DNA of 16,185 nt from UBA668 sp031413415 (GCA_031413415.1 JANOET010000056.1:1-16185), one strand, 5' to 3'; shown: positions 1 to 7,309, counted from the first letter of the stretch. Numbers and translations are program-made. The notes: generated by a model from the sequence alone, not told the origin.

Positions 1-88
1 CCGGAATAATTGCGCCCGCGCTCCGCGGACGCACAATCAAGCACGGTTCGATCGAACGATACGAACCGGCGATGTCAGGGAGGTAACG
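1..88 (+). promoter_or_regulatory. Leader region with perfect 12-bp palindrome and strong RBS
   Basis: No gene is seen in these 88 bases. They contain a perfect palindrome, GTTCGATCGAAC (46-57), of operator-like size. They also contain a very strong Shine-Dalgarno sequence, AGGGAGGT (77-84), four bases before an ATG at 89. The stretch therefore looks like the 5' untranslated leader of the Tat-signal protein that starts at 89. No clear -35/-10 pair was recognised. The palindrome could be a repressor site, but nothing in the window identifies its binder. Confidence 0.4.
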
Positions 89-226
89 ATGACGAAACCA
101 ATCGGCGGCCCCGGCGGTCTGGTCCGGGTTCGGATTCCATACAGCATCGACCGCCGGTCGCTGCTCAAGGGCGCGGCGGCAACGGGCGCGCGGCATCGCG
201 CATGCTTTCGCCTTCGCCGGCCATGA
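89..226 (+). pseudogene. Tat-signal N-terminus of an exported protein, broken after about 32 codons
   Basis: From ATG 89 the frame reads about 32 residues typical of a twin-arginine export signal. The DRRSLLKG box at residues 21-28 is followed by the start of an Ala/Gly hydrophobic stretch (GAAATGA). This is the type of leader found on actinobacterial periplasmic solute-binding lipoproteins. The AGGGAGGT ribosome binding site upstream shows the start is real. Instead of a continuing hydrophobic region and lipobox, the frame becomes Arg-rich (ARHRACFRLRR) and stops at 224-226. At about 183-190 the DNA becomes coding in another frame, for a hydroxyacyl-CoA dehydrogenase. The mature protein is absent, so its identity cannot be known. 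Solute-binding protein is only a guess from the signal. Confidence 0.55.
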
Positions 227-357
227 AGTGCTGCTGATCGACGCCAAGGCGCGCACCGCGGGCGAGGCCGAAACGCTGCGCGGCGCGGCGCTCGATGAGA
301 TCCGCGCCAGCCTGGCGGCGCTGGCGCAAGCCGGCGGTTTTGATGCGCGCGATATCG
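186..357 (+). pseudogene. Internal fragment of 3-hydroxyacyl-CoA dehydrogenase (NAD-binding domain)
   Basis: In this frame the residues RGIAHAFAFAGHEVLLIDAK, followed by an Ala/Leu-rich helix ending in AQAGGFDARDID, match the first Rossmann beta-alpha-beta unit of 3-hydroxyacyl-CoA dehydrogenases (usual form GxGxMGRGIA..FA..GH.V.L.D). The N-terminal GxGxMG is missing because the preceding DNA belongs to the Tat-signal frame. The remaining roughly 230 residues of a normal enzyme are also missing. Codon choice (GCG, CGC, CAA, TTT-GAT) differs from the GTC/GAC-rich style of the rest of the window and resembles proteobacterial DNA. The fragment cannot make an enzyme. It is best read as a short insert between two unrelated gene pieces. 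Confidence 0.6.
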
Positions 358-1212
358 ACGTACCAACTGGTGCACGGCGCCATCGGCCTGAACCCGGGCC
401 GCACCGTCATCGCGATCGACGAACACGACTTTCCCACCGACCGCTACGTCGTCGACGGCATCGCCGCGTCGCTGGGCCACACGGTGCGCCACGGCTTCGA
501 CCGGCTCGACGACGTCGCCGTGGTCGTGCGCAGCGTGGTCGACTACCGCACTGCCGAACTCGTCGACGTCCGGTCCGAGACGGCACGTGCGCGAGCAGCC
601 GGCGCACTGGTGGTGTGGGACCTGTCGCACGCCGTCGGAGCGATCGAGATCGATCTGCACGCGTGCGGCGCGCAGCTGGCCATCGGGTGCAGCTACAAGT
701 TCCTCAACGGCGGACCCGGCGCGCCGGCCTGGACGTTCGTCGCGAAGGAACTGCAGGCCACCATCCGCCAGCCGATCTGGGGCTGGTTCGCCACCGAGGA
801 CCAGTTCGCGATGGGCCCCGAGTTCCAGCCCCGCGCCGACATCTCACGCATGCTGCTCGGCACGCCGACGATCATGGCGCTGGCGGCCGCCGAAGTGGGC
901 ATCGCCCTGTCGGCCGAGGCGGGGATGCCTGCGATCCACGCCAAGGGCGGCGCGCTCACCGGCTTCGCCATCGAGCTGTGCGACCAGTTCGGCCTGACCA
1001 CACCGACACCGCGCGATCCAGCCCGACGTGGCAACCACGTGGCCGTCGAGCACCCCGACGCGAAGGCGGTCGTGGCCGCGCTGCACGAGCAGGAAATCCT
1101 CTTCGACTTCCGCGAGCCGAACATCATCCGCGCCGGCTGCAGTCCCCTGACGACCCGCTTCGCCGATGTCTTCGACGGCCTCACCGCCGTGGCCAACTCT
1201 GCGCGAACTTGA
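358..1212 (+). pseudogene. kynU: 5'-truncated kynureninase
   Basis: Kynureninase is a PLP enzyme that cleaves kynurenine to anthranilate and alanine in tryptophan breakdown. The frame shows family blocks in order: EHDFPTDRYVV, VDYRTAE, VVWDLSHAVGA, the PLP-lysine block GCSYKFLNGGPGAPAW (Lys codon 697-699), QPIWGWF, GTPTIMAL, and a C-terminal FDFREPNIIRAGCSPLTTRF. The segment from TYQLVHGAIGL onward is about 285 residues, against about 400-420 in the family, so roughly the first 100 are gone. No plausible start with a ribosome site precedes it; the frame runs back into the hydroxyacyl-CoA dehydrogenase fragment. Break point is about 355-361. It ends NSART-stop, with the TGA lying inside a palindromic element, 18 bases before the end of the convergent acetoacetyl-CoA synthetase gene. 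An intact gene may exist if the left junction is an assembly error. Confidence 0.8.
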
Positions 1213-1229
1213 GTTTCCTGGAGAACACC
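1198..1229 (+). repeat. Copy 1 of 3'-end palindromic element (core GAACTTGAGTTT, 1205-1216)
   Basis: The sequence TCTGCGCGAACTTGAGTT, continuing TCCTGGAGAACACC, recurs almost exactly in reverse complement at about 4937-4968 (TCCGCGCGAACTTGAGTT, continuing CCTGGTGAACACC). The core GAAC-N4-GTTY is a near-perfect inverted repeat. Its central TGA is the stop codon of the kynureninase frame, which ends SART-stop here and also in the TetR gene that ends in copy 2. Confidence 0.7.
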
Positions 1230-1230
1230 G

Positions 1231-3195
1231 TCAGGTGGCGAGCTCGGGGCGAGCGCGGTACTGGTCGAGCGACTCGGGGTTGGCGAGTGCCTCGGCGTTG
1301 CGCACCTCGCGCCCGTTCACCACGTCGGCCACCGCCAGCTCGCTGATCTTGTTGCTGCGCGTCCGCGGGATGTCGGTGACCTGAGCGATGCGCGCCGGCA
1401 CGTGACGCGGCGAGGCGTTCTCCCGCAACCGTCGACGAATCGCCCGCTCCAAGACATCGTCGAGCGACACGCCTTCGGCCAGTTTCACGAACAGCACGAT
1501 GCGCGTGTCGTGGTCGAACTCGTGCCCCACGGCAACCGCTTCCACAACCTCGGGCATCTGTTCCACCTGCGCGTAGATCTCGGCGGTGCCGATGCGAACA
1601 CCGCCCGCGTTCAAGGTCGCGTCGCTACGGCCGTGGATGATCCACCCGCCGTGCTCGGTGAGCGAGGCGAAGTCGCCGTGTGCCCACACTCCGGGGAAGC
1701 GGTCGAAGTAGGCGCGGTGGAACTTGCTGCCGTCGTCGTCGCCCCAGAAACCCACGGGCACACTGGGGAACGGCTGGGTGCAGACGAGCTCGCCCTTCAC
1801 CCCCGGCGCGGTGACCGGGTTGCCATCGGTGTCGTACACCTCCACCGCCATGCCGAGTGCGGCGTGTTGAATCTCGCCGGCGTACACCGGTTGCGTGGGG
1901 TCGCCACCCACGAAGCAGCCGCACAGGTCGGTGCCGCCGCTGATCGACGCGAGGTGCACGTCGTCCTTCATCGAGCGATAGACCCAACGGAAGCCCTCGT
2001 CGCTGAGCGGTGAGCCGGTGCTGCACACCGTCCGCAACGCCGACAGGTCGTGCGTGCGCGCCGGCTCGAGCCCGGCCTTGATGACCGAGTCGATGAACTT
2101 CGCCGACACCCCCAGCAGGGTCAACCGTTCGGCCTGGGCGACGTCGAACAGGACGTTCGGCGACGGGTGGAACGGATTCCCGTCGAACAGCACCACGGTG
2201 GCGCCGCTCCCGAGCACGCTGACCAACCAGTTCCACATCATCCAGCCACAGGTGGTGAAGTACATCACCCGATCGCCGACACGGATGTCGCTGTGCAGTT
2301 GGTGTTCCTTCAGGTGCATCAGCAGCACGCCCAGCGAGCGGTGGGTGATGCACTTCGGCTTTCCGGTGGTGCCCGACGAGTAGAGGATGTACAGCGGATG
2401 GTCGGCGGGCATGCGCAGGAACTCGAGCGGCACCCCACGGTTCGGTTCCAGGTAGTCGCTCCACGTGACCGCGTTCGCAATGCCGCTGACCTTGGGCGTG
2501 TGCGAAAGGACGCCCACCACCACGGTGCGCGTCACCGACGGCAACTGGTGCACCGCCTCGGCGATGCGCTCGAGGCAACTGAACTCCTTGCCGCCGTAAC
2601 GGTAACCGTCGGCGGCGACGAGCACAGTCGGTCGCGTCTGGCCGAACCGGTCCACCACACCGGCGACGCCGAAGTCGCTGGAGGTGGACGTGAAGGTGGC
2701 GCCGATGGCGTTCGCGGCGAGGAACGTGATGACGGTCTCGGCGACGTGCGGCATGAACGCCGCGACACGGTCGCCCGGTTGTACGCCGTCGGCCGCGAGT
2801 GCCGCCGCGAGCGCAGCGACCTCGGCGCGCAGCTGCGTCCACGTGTAGCTGCGGTGGTCGCCGGCCTCGGTGATGGCGACGAGGGCCTCGTCGTTGGCAC
2901 CCACTCGGAAGGCCAGCAGGTTCTCGGCGACGCTCACCGACGCGTTCGGGAAGAACCGGCCGCGCTGCACGGAGCCGTCGACGGGGTCGAACACCACATC
3001 GCCCGGTTCGCCGACGACGTCGCCGAACGACCACATGCGCTGCCAGAACTCGGCGGGTTCGCGCACCGACCACCGCCACAGCGCCTTCGAGTCGGTGACC
3101 TCGGGCCGCTCGACCGCGACGGACTGCACGAACTGGTGCATCCGTGTGCCGGCCACTCGCTCCGCGGACGGGGTCCACAACGCCGACGATGCCAC
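1231..3195 (-). CDS. aacS: Acetoacetyl-CoA synthetase
   Basis: ATP-dependent ligase that activates acetoacetate to acetoacetyl-CoA through an acyl-adenylate in the cytosol. The 654-residue product matches the family length. The N-terminus has the typical LWTPSAERV opening and a W-rich acetyl-CoA-synthetase-like region (SVREPAEFWQRMWSF). The AMP-binding P-loop YSSGTTGKPK lies at about residues 267-280. TCGWMMWNWLVS follows. The adenylate hinge region GDFASL...GGWIIHGRSDATLNAGGVRIGTAEIY lies at about 500-545, and a C-terminal catalytic-type Lys in RTRSNKISELAV lies at about 616. The start is GTG 3195 because AGAAGGGGG sits six bases upstream. The same frame stays open far upstream, but that is only lack of stops in GC-rich DNA. 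The gene follows mvaB by 32 bases. HMG-CoA lyase releases the acetoacetate that this enzyme consumes, so the two act in sequence. Confidence 0.93.
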   Translation of the reverse strand: MASSALWTPSAERVAGTRMHQFVQSVAVERPEVTDSKALWRWSVREPAEFWQRMWSFGDVVGEPGDVVFDPVDGSVQRGRFFPNASVSVAENLLAFRVGANDEALVAITEAGDHRSYTWTQLRAEVAALAAALAADGVQPGDRVAAFMPHVAETVITFLAANAIGATFTSTSSDFGVAGVVDRFGQTRPTVLVAADGYRYGGKEFSCLERIAEAVHQLPSVTRTVVVGVLSHTPKVSGIANAVTWSDYLEPNRGVPLEFLRMPADHPLYILYSSGTTGKPKCITHRSLGVLLMHLKEHQLHSDIRVGDRVMYFTTCGWMMWNWLVSVLGSGATVVLFDGNPFHPSPNVLFDVAQAERLTLLGVSAKFIDSVIKAGLEPARTHDLSALRTVCSTGSPLSDEGFRWVYRSMKDDVHLASISGGTDLCGCFVGGDPTQPVYAGEIQHAALGMAVEVYDTDGNPVTAPGVKGELVCTQPFPSVPVGFWGDDDGSKFHRAYFDRFPGVWAHGDFASLTEHGGWIIHGRSDATLNAGGVRIGTAEIYAQVEQMPEVVEAVAVGHEFDHDTRIVLFVKLAEGVSLDDVLERAIRRRLRENASPRHVPARIAQVTDIPRTRSNKISELAVADVVNGREVRNAEALANPESLDQYRARPELAT

Positions 3196-3227
3196 TCGAT
3201 TCCCCCTTCTGGCCCTGGACCCTGCGG

Positions 3228-4121
3228 TCACGATCGCCGTGAGCGCGGCCCGACGTGGGCCACTCGGCTGGGTACAGCGTGGCCGATGAATCCCTCGACG
3301 AGCAACGCCGCGTCGATGAGCGCCTCGACGCCCAACCCAGTGTTGACGCCGAGGTCGTCGCACAGTGCGACCACTTCCTCGGTGGCCACGTTGCCGGCCG
3401 CACCGTGCGCAAAGGGCGAGCCGCCGAGGCCGCCGATCGATGTGTCGAACCGGCGCACGCCCGCCAACATGCCGGCGTAGAGGTTCACCAGGCCGGTGCC
3501 CCGGGTCTCGTGGAGATGAAGACCGACGTTCGCGCCGGTGAGCGCAAGCACGTCGCCCAGCCGCTTCGGTGTCGCCATTCCCGTGGTGTCGGCCAGGGTG
3601 ATGGCCGAGGCACCCACGGCGCGAAGACGCTCGGCCAACATCGCCACGTCGGCTGGAGCGATGTCGCCTTCGTACGGCGACCCGAACGCGCACGAGATGA
3701 CCGCGTCGACCGGCACGCCCACCGCGGCGGCGAGCGAGCAGATGGCTTGCACCTGCTCGACGGAGTCGTCGATGGTCATCTTCACGTTGCGCTCGTTGTA
3801 CGTGGCCGACGCGCTGATGGTGACGGTCAGTTCGTCGACACCGGCCGCGAGGGCCATCTCGGCGCCACGCACGTTCGGCACCAGTGCTGCGCGCACCACC
3901 CCTTCGGGTTCCCCGACGGCCTCGACCACCTGGGCGGCACCGGCCATCGCCGGGACGGCCGTCGGGCTGACGAACGCGGCGATCTCGAGATGCGTCACGC
4001 CAGCGGTGAGCAGCGCGTCGATCAGGTCGACGCGCTGGTCGACCGTCAGCGGCGCCTCGGCCTGCAGGCCGTCGCGTGCACCGACCTCGCGCAGGACGAT
4101 CCGGTCGGGCAGCGTGCTCAT
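3228..4121 (-). CDS. mvaB: Hydroxymethylglutaryl-CoA lyase
   Basis: HMG-CoA lyase cleaves 3-hydroxy-3-methylglutaryl-CoA to acetyl-CoA and acetoacetate, the last step of leucine breakdown. The 297-residue protein is a DRE-TIM metallolyase-type barrel. It opens with LREVGARDGLQ (Arg11, Glu12 and Asp17 are the expected catalytic and metal residues). It has NVRG, ISASATYNERNVK, SCAFGSPYEG, the metal-binding HLHETRGTGL, and GGLGGSPFAHGAAGNVATEEVV. The last block normally contains a catalytic-loop cysteine (GLGGCP in human HMGCL, Cys266); here the codon is TCG, Ser235. That may mean reduced activity, a variant clade, or a related lyase. The ATG at 4121 is 44 bases from the divergent SDR start. It is upstream of, and probably co-transcribed with, acetoacetyl-CoA synthetase. 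Confidence 0.88.
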   Translation of the reverse strand: MSTLPDRIVLREVGARDGLQAEAPLTVDQRVDLIDALLTAGVTHLEIAAFVSPTAVPAMAGAAQVVEAVGEPEGVVRAALVPNVRGAEMALAAGVDELTVTISASATYNERNVKMTIDDSVEQVQAICSLAAAVGVPVDAVISCAFGSPYEGDIAPADVAMLAERLRAVGASAITLADTTGMATPKRLGDVLALTGANVGLHLHETRGTGLVNLYAGMLAGVRRFDTSIGGLGGSPFAHGAAGNVATEEVVALCDDLGVNTGLGVEALIDAALLVEGFIGHAVPSRVAHVGPRSRRS

Positions 4122-4153
4122 GGCCGCACGCTAGCCAGCGGTTCAGGTCGCGG

Positions 4154-4159
4154 TACCGT
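4154..4159 (+). promoter_or_regulatory. Putative -10 element for leaderless transcription of the SDR gene
   Basis: TACCGT fits the actinobacterial -10 pattern TAnnnT and lies six bases before the ATG at 4166. Transcription would then begin at or next to the A of the start codon, giving a leaderless mRNA. No Shine-Dalgarno sequence is visible before this ATG, which agrees. No convincing -35 was found. The 44-base divergent spacer also has to hold the mvaB promoter. Confidence 0.4.
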
Positions 4160-4165
4160 GCTCGC

Positions 4166-4909
4166 ATGGAACTCGGGTTGAGTGGACGAAGGGCGCTGGT
4201 CACCGGGGCATCGAGCGGGCTGGGGCTGGGCACCGCTCGCGCCCTGGCCGCCGACGGCGCGAGGGTCGTGCTGGTGGCTCGGTCGCAGGAGCGACTCGAC
4301 GCGGCCGCGGCGACGATCGACGGCGACGTGCACACACTGGTCGCCGACGTCAGCGACACCGGTCGGGTGGGCGCGATGGTCGAGCAGGCGACGGCGTTGC
4401 TCGGCGGCATCGACATCCTCGTCGCCAACGCCGGCGGTCCTCCGGCCGGCAACTTCGCCAGCACCGACCTCGACGCGTACCTCCCCGCGCTGCAGCTGAA
4501 CCTGCTGTCGACGGTGGCCATGTGCAAGGCCGCCGTGCCGGCGATGACCGAGCGCGGCTGGGGCCGCGTCGTGGCCATCACGTCGGTCTCGGTACGTCAA
4601 CCGATCGCCCACCTCATCCTGTCCAACACGGCCCGCGCCGGGTTGACCGGATTCCTGAAGACGCTCGCCCTCGAGGTCGCCGGACAGGGCGTCACCGTGA
4701 ACTCGCTGCAGCCCGGCCTGCATCGCACCGACCGCTTGGTCGGCCTGTACGCCGACCCCGAGGCCGTCGCCCAGAGCATCCCGGCGAAGAAGCTCGGCGA
4801 CCCCGACGACTTCGGCCGCATCGCCGCCTTCTTGTGCAGCGACGCAGCGCAGTTCATCACCGGCTCGGCCATACCGGTCGACGGTGGCGCCTACGCCGGC
4901 CTGCAGTGA
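4166..4909 (+). CDS. SDR-family oxidoreductase-like protein lacking the catalytic Tyr and Lys
   Basis: The 247-residue protein has a classical short-chain dehydrogenase fold. It has the nucleotide-binding TGASSGLG at 13-20, an Asp after beta-4 (ADVSD), NAG at 88-90 and the conserved Asn112. Ser140 is in the ITS motif, PG follows VNSLQ, and the C-terminus carries the usual FLCSDAAQFITGSAIPVDGG. The YxxxK motif expected at 153-157 reads SNTAR, so the catalytic Tyr is Ser and the Lys is Arg at exactly the canonical spacing from Ser140. The LILSNTARAG context suggests a recognised divergent SDR subgroup rather than a sequencing error. Redox activity by the standard mechanism is doubtful, and the substrate is unknown. 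It is divergent from mvaB and convergent with the TetR gene. ATG 4166 was chosen because it aligns with the family N-terminus (MELGLSGRRALVTG). Confidence 0.85.
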   Translation: MELGLSGRRALVTGASSGLGLGTARALAADGARVVLVARSQERLDAAAATIDGDVHTLVADVSDTGRVGAMVEQATALLGGIDILVANAGGPPAGNFASTDLDAYLPALQLNLLSTVAMCKAAVPAMTERGWGRVVAITSVSVRQPIAHLILSNTARAGLTGFLKTLALEVAGQGVTVNSLQPGLHRTDRLVGLYADPEAVAQSIPAKKLGDPDDFGRIAAFLCSDAAQFITGSAIPVDGGAYAGLQ

Positions 4910-4922
4910 CGCGACGGTTCAG

Positions 4923-4943
4923 GAACACGCTCGCGGGGTGTTC
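4923..4943. terminator. Weak hairpin between convergent SDR and TetR genes
   Basis: GAACAC (4923-4928) and GTGTTC (4938-4943) can pair around a nine-base GC-rich loop in the 43-base gap between the converging genes. There is no U-tract. It could serve as a weak bidirectional terminator, or be part of the neighbouring palindromic element. Confidence 0.3.
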
Positions 4944-4968
4944 ACCAGGAACTCAAGTTCGCGCGGAG
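4937..4968 (-). repeat. Copy 2 of 3'-end palindromic element (core GAACTCAAGTTC, 4949-4960)
   Basis: This is the reverse complement of the element at 1198-1229, with one base missing and a few substitutions. On the minus strand it reads TCCGCGCGAACTTGAGTT then CCTGGTGAACACC. The core is a perfect GAAC-N4-GTTC inverted repeat. Its central TGA (4955-4953) is the TetR stop codon, and the encoded tail is again SART-stop. Confidence 0.7.
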
Positions 4969-5552
4969 CCGACCGTGTGGAGGGCGGCGAGGGCCATGTC
5001 GGTGAGCATCGGCGCGAGCGTACGGCGCGGCACCTTGCCCACGTAGGGAGTGGAGTTGATCAAGCCGATGGCCGCCTGCACACCGGCGACCAGGGTGCCC
5101 CGCGACGCCGCCGGGTAGCGGCGCTGCATGATGTCGACCCAGACGTCGACGTATTGACGCTGTAACAGACGCACGCCGTGGGCCTGCTGGGTGTCGAGGT
5201 GTCGCAACTCGCGCGCGTGCACGACGATGAGGTCGGGGTGGTCCATCGCGAACGTCACCTGTTCCTGCACGAGCGCTCGCACTGCGGACTCGGGGTCGGC
5301 GGCATCGGCGACGCACTGCTGGCCCTGTGCGAGCAGGCGCTCGCTCACGTCGGTGAGCATCGCAGCGAGGAGCGCCTGCTTGCCCTTGAAGTGCCAGTAG
5401 ATCGCCGGACCGCTGACGCCGGCCGCCGTGCCGATGTCGTCGATGCCGGTCGCGCCGTAGCCGCGCTCGGCGAAGAGCGCCGCCGCCGCGTCGACGATCT
5501 GCTCGGCCCGATTGCCGGCACGGCTCACCCCGCCGTTGGCCACCCGGGTCAC
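4953..5552 (-). CDS. TetR/AcrR-family transcriptional regulator
   Basis: A 199-residue DNA-binding repressor of the TetR family. The N-terminal helix-turn-helix domain is clear: AEQIVDAAAALFAERGYGATGIDDIGTAAGVSGPAIYWHFKGKQALLAAML, about residues 15-65. The C-terminal ligand domain includes VRALVQEQVTFAMDHPDLIVVHARELRHLD and AAIGLINSTPYVGK. This resembles regulators of fatty or branched acyl-CoA catabolism in actinobacteria, though that level of assignment is inference. GTG 5552 is chosen because GGGGAG lies about nine bases upstream and because it starts one base after the DUF2207 stop, implying translational coupling. An open frame extends upstream to 5627 but is low-complexity Ala/Val antisense to the Gly-rich tail. 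The most likely target is the palindrome at 7310-7327. The last codons lie in a repeat element. Confidence 0.88.
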   Translation of the reverse strand: MTRVANGGVSRAGNRAEQIVDAAAALFAERGYGATGIDDIGTAAGVSGPAIYWHFKGKQALLAAMLTDVSERLLAQGQQCVADAADPESAVRALVQEQVTFAMDHPDLIVVHARELRHLDTQQAHGVRLLQRQYVDVWVDIMQRRYPAASRGTLVAGVQAAIGLINSTPYVGKVPRRTLAPMLTDMALAALHTVGSART

Positions 5553-5553
5553 G

Positions 5554-7278
5554 TCACCAACTCCCCGAGCTGCCACCGCCGCCGAAGCTCCCGCCACCGC
5601 CGGAGAAGCCACCGCCACCGCCGCCACTTCCCGAACTGGACGGCGTGGTGTACGACGACTGCCAGGCCGCGCCGTGCGACCAGAGCAGCAGCGGCATGGT
5701 GTTCACGGCCACTTCCGGCGGCGGCACGGCGCTCGCCGCGACCGCGCGGCCCCACGCGTCGGCCGCGCCGAGCGCCACGGCCCACGCGCTGTACTCGCGC
5801 AACAGACCGTGCTCCCACGCCCAGTCGACGTGCTTGCCCTCGCTCGCCTTCAGGAACCGGCGGAACGACTCGGCGCGCAGGGCGACCGCGCTGCCCTCCG
5901 CGCTGCGGCGCGGCAACAACGGTCGGTAGGCGACGAAGGCGACGACGGCCGGCAGCACGATGGAGGCCACGATGACCACGCCGAGCAGATGGCGCAGATC
6001 GGTGAACAACGTGAACCCCACCAACGCGAGCACCATCAGACCCAGCGCGCCGAGCGCCTGCACCGGCGACGACGACGTGCCCGGCGGGTGCCGCTGCCAC
6101 CAGCCCGACTCGCGAGCGGCAACGACCTGCTCCTCCTCGATCTGCTTCCACAGCGCGGTCAGACGCGGCTGGTGGGTGCCGAGCTGCAGCGAGCCGGCCT
6201 CGGTGAGGAGGGCCTCGATGCGCTGTTGGGTGATGGGTGGCGCCGTGGCCAACTTCGGACCGGCGACCAACTCGTCGGCATCGCCGCGCAGCTCGACCAC
6301 ACCTTGGGCGATTTGGTCCGAGAACCAGGCGGAGACCGTGTCGTTGTCGACCTTCTCGCGCAGCAGCAGCGAGCCGTGCCAGGGCCGCAGCCCGCGCGGC
6401 GGCTCGAACTCGGTGGTCGCCATCGCCTCGAGCTCCTCGTCGGTGACCAGGCGACCCGGCCCGGGAAGTCCGCCGAACGCGGCGTCGGCCGCTCCGGTGC
6501 CGCCGACCAGGTTGCGGCCGCTGCGGCGCATCAGCCGGTAGGTGCCGATCGAGGCGACGAGCCCGAGGATCGGCGTGGCGATGAGCGCCGGCACCCGGTT
6601 CGGGTTGCGACGTGGCGGGAGCTCGGGGATCGGTACGTCGGCCGGTGCGGTGAGGGCGGTGATCGTGCCGCTGACGGCGAGCGCCTGACCGGGCTCCAAC
6701 GGTTCGATCACCGCGCGGTACACGTCGCCGTCGAGGTCCAGCGAACAGGGCAGTGGCGCGGCGCCGCTGCCCTGGTAGCAGGTCGGGTCGGCGAGCTGCA
6801 TTCCCGCGACGACGACCTCGAACCGTCCGGTCTCGAGCGTCTCGTCGACGCCGATGATGTTCAGCGCGAGCACGCCGGTGTCGAGATTGGCGTTGGGCAG
6901 GGTGTACTCGAGGACGTAGCGATGCTGCCCGTCGATCGTGCTGTTCGGGTCGCCGATGCGGATCTCGGTCTCGCTGCCCAGGTTCGTGACGTCCAGGTCG
7001 TCGGGTGCGTCGGGTGACGACGCGACCACGTCGGTGGCCACGCCGAAGTCGTTGGGGATGGTGCGCCGGTAGCCGCGCCGCTGGGTGTTGCCGAAGTCGA
7101 TGTCGACCACTTCGCGAATGCGGACACCGTCGCCTGCGGGGGTGACGAGCACCTGTTTCGCCTCGAACCGCTCGGGGTACAACCCGTCGCCGGCCAGCCC
7201 CAGGACGACGAGGACGGGGATGATCGCCGCAGCGATCGCCACCACCACATGGTGGACCTTGCTCACGGGGTTCAGCAC
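5554..7278 (-). CDS. DUF2207 domain membrane protein with Gly-rich C-terminus
   Basis: About 574 residues. An N-terminal membrane helix or signal anchor (about 11-29) is followed by an extracytoplasmic DUF2207 beta-rich domain (GDGVRIREVVDIDFG, RRTIPNDFG, YVLEYTLPNA). There is a membrane helix at about 230-250, two closely spaced helices at about 410-455, and a cytoplasmic-type region. The tail at about 549-574 is made almost only of Gly and Ser (GGGGGGFSGGGGSFGGGG) and ends in Trp, which is characteristic of this family. The molecular function of the family is unknown. Start choice is uncertain: GTG 7278 has GGTGGGG just upstream, GTG 7287 is possible, and a TTG at 7326 would lie inside the operator. 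It is transcribed leftward and is immediately upstream of the TetR gene, so both may share a promoter near the operator. Confidence 0.8.
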   Translation of the reverse strand: MLNPVSKVHHVVVAIAAAIIPVLVVLGLAGDGLYPERFEAKQVLVTPAGDGVRIREVVDIDFGNTQRRGYRRTIPNDFGVATDVVASSPDAPDDLDVTNLGSETEIRIGDPNSTIDGQHRYVLEYTLPNANLDTGVLALNIIGVDETLETGRFEVVVAGMQLADPTCYQGSGAAPLPCSLDLDGDVYRAVIEPLEPGQALAVSGTITALTAPADVPIPELPPRRNPNRVPALIATPILGLVASIGTYRLMRRSGRNLVGGTGAADAAFGGLPGPGRLVTDEELEAMATTEFEPPRGLRPWHGSLLLREKVDNDTVSAWFSDQIAQGVVELRGDADELVAGPKLATAPPITQQRIEALLTEAGSLQLGTHQPRLTALWKQIEEEQVVAARESGWWQRHPPGTSSSPVQALGALGLMVLALVGFTLFTDLRHLLGVVIVASIVLPAVVAFVAYRPLLPRRSAEGSAVALRAESFRRFLKASEGKHVDWAWEHGLLREYSAWAVALGAADAWGRAVAASAVPPPEVAVNTMPLLLWSHGAAWQSSYTTPSSSGSGGGGGGFSGGGGSFGGGGSSGSW

Positions 7279-7309
7279 GGGCCCCACCGTAGCAACACGG
7301 GCCCGTCCT

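Noticed and set aside
228..1346. A 372-residue rightward frame starting in the hydroxyacyl-CoA dehydrogenase fragment
   Set aside because: After about residue 44 it becomes Arg/Pro-rich nonsense while kynureninase is read in a different frame.
2050..3480. Long rightward frames opposite acetoacetyl-CoA synthetase and HMG-CoA lyase
   Set aside because: Shadow frames rich in Arg, His, Gly and Val with no family resemblance.
1231..4581. A single 1116-residue open frame containing acetoacetyl-CoA synthetase with a long N-terminal extension
   Set aside because: Upstream of GTG 3195 the frame is Arg/Gly/Ala-rich and lies over mvaB, which is coding in another frame. A strong ribosome site marks 3195.
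1198..4968. The two inverted 30-bp elements as ends of a transposon or invertible segment carrying aacS, mvaB, SDR and TetR
   Set aside because: No transposase or recombinase lies between them, a third core copy lies outside, and each copy is better explained by its position at a gene 3' end. No target-site duplication was seen.
4949..4975. CTCAAGTTC followed by GCCGACCG as a FliA/WhiG-type promoter
   Set aside because: Spacing between the two blocks is too short, and the sequence lies inside the TetR coding region with no suitable gene downstream.
5512..7017. 501-residue rightward frame opposite the DUF2207 gene
   Set aside because: Low-complexity antisense frame; the opposite strand has a coherent membrane protein with the family's Gly-rich tail.
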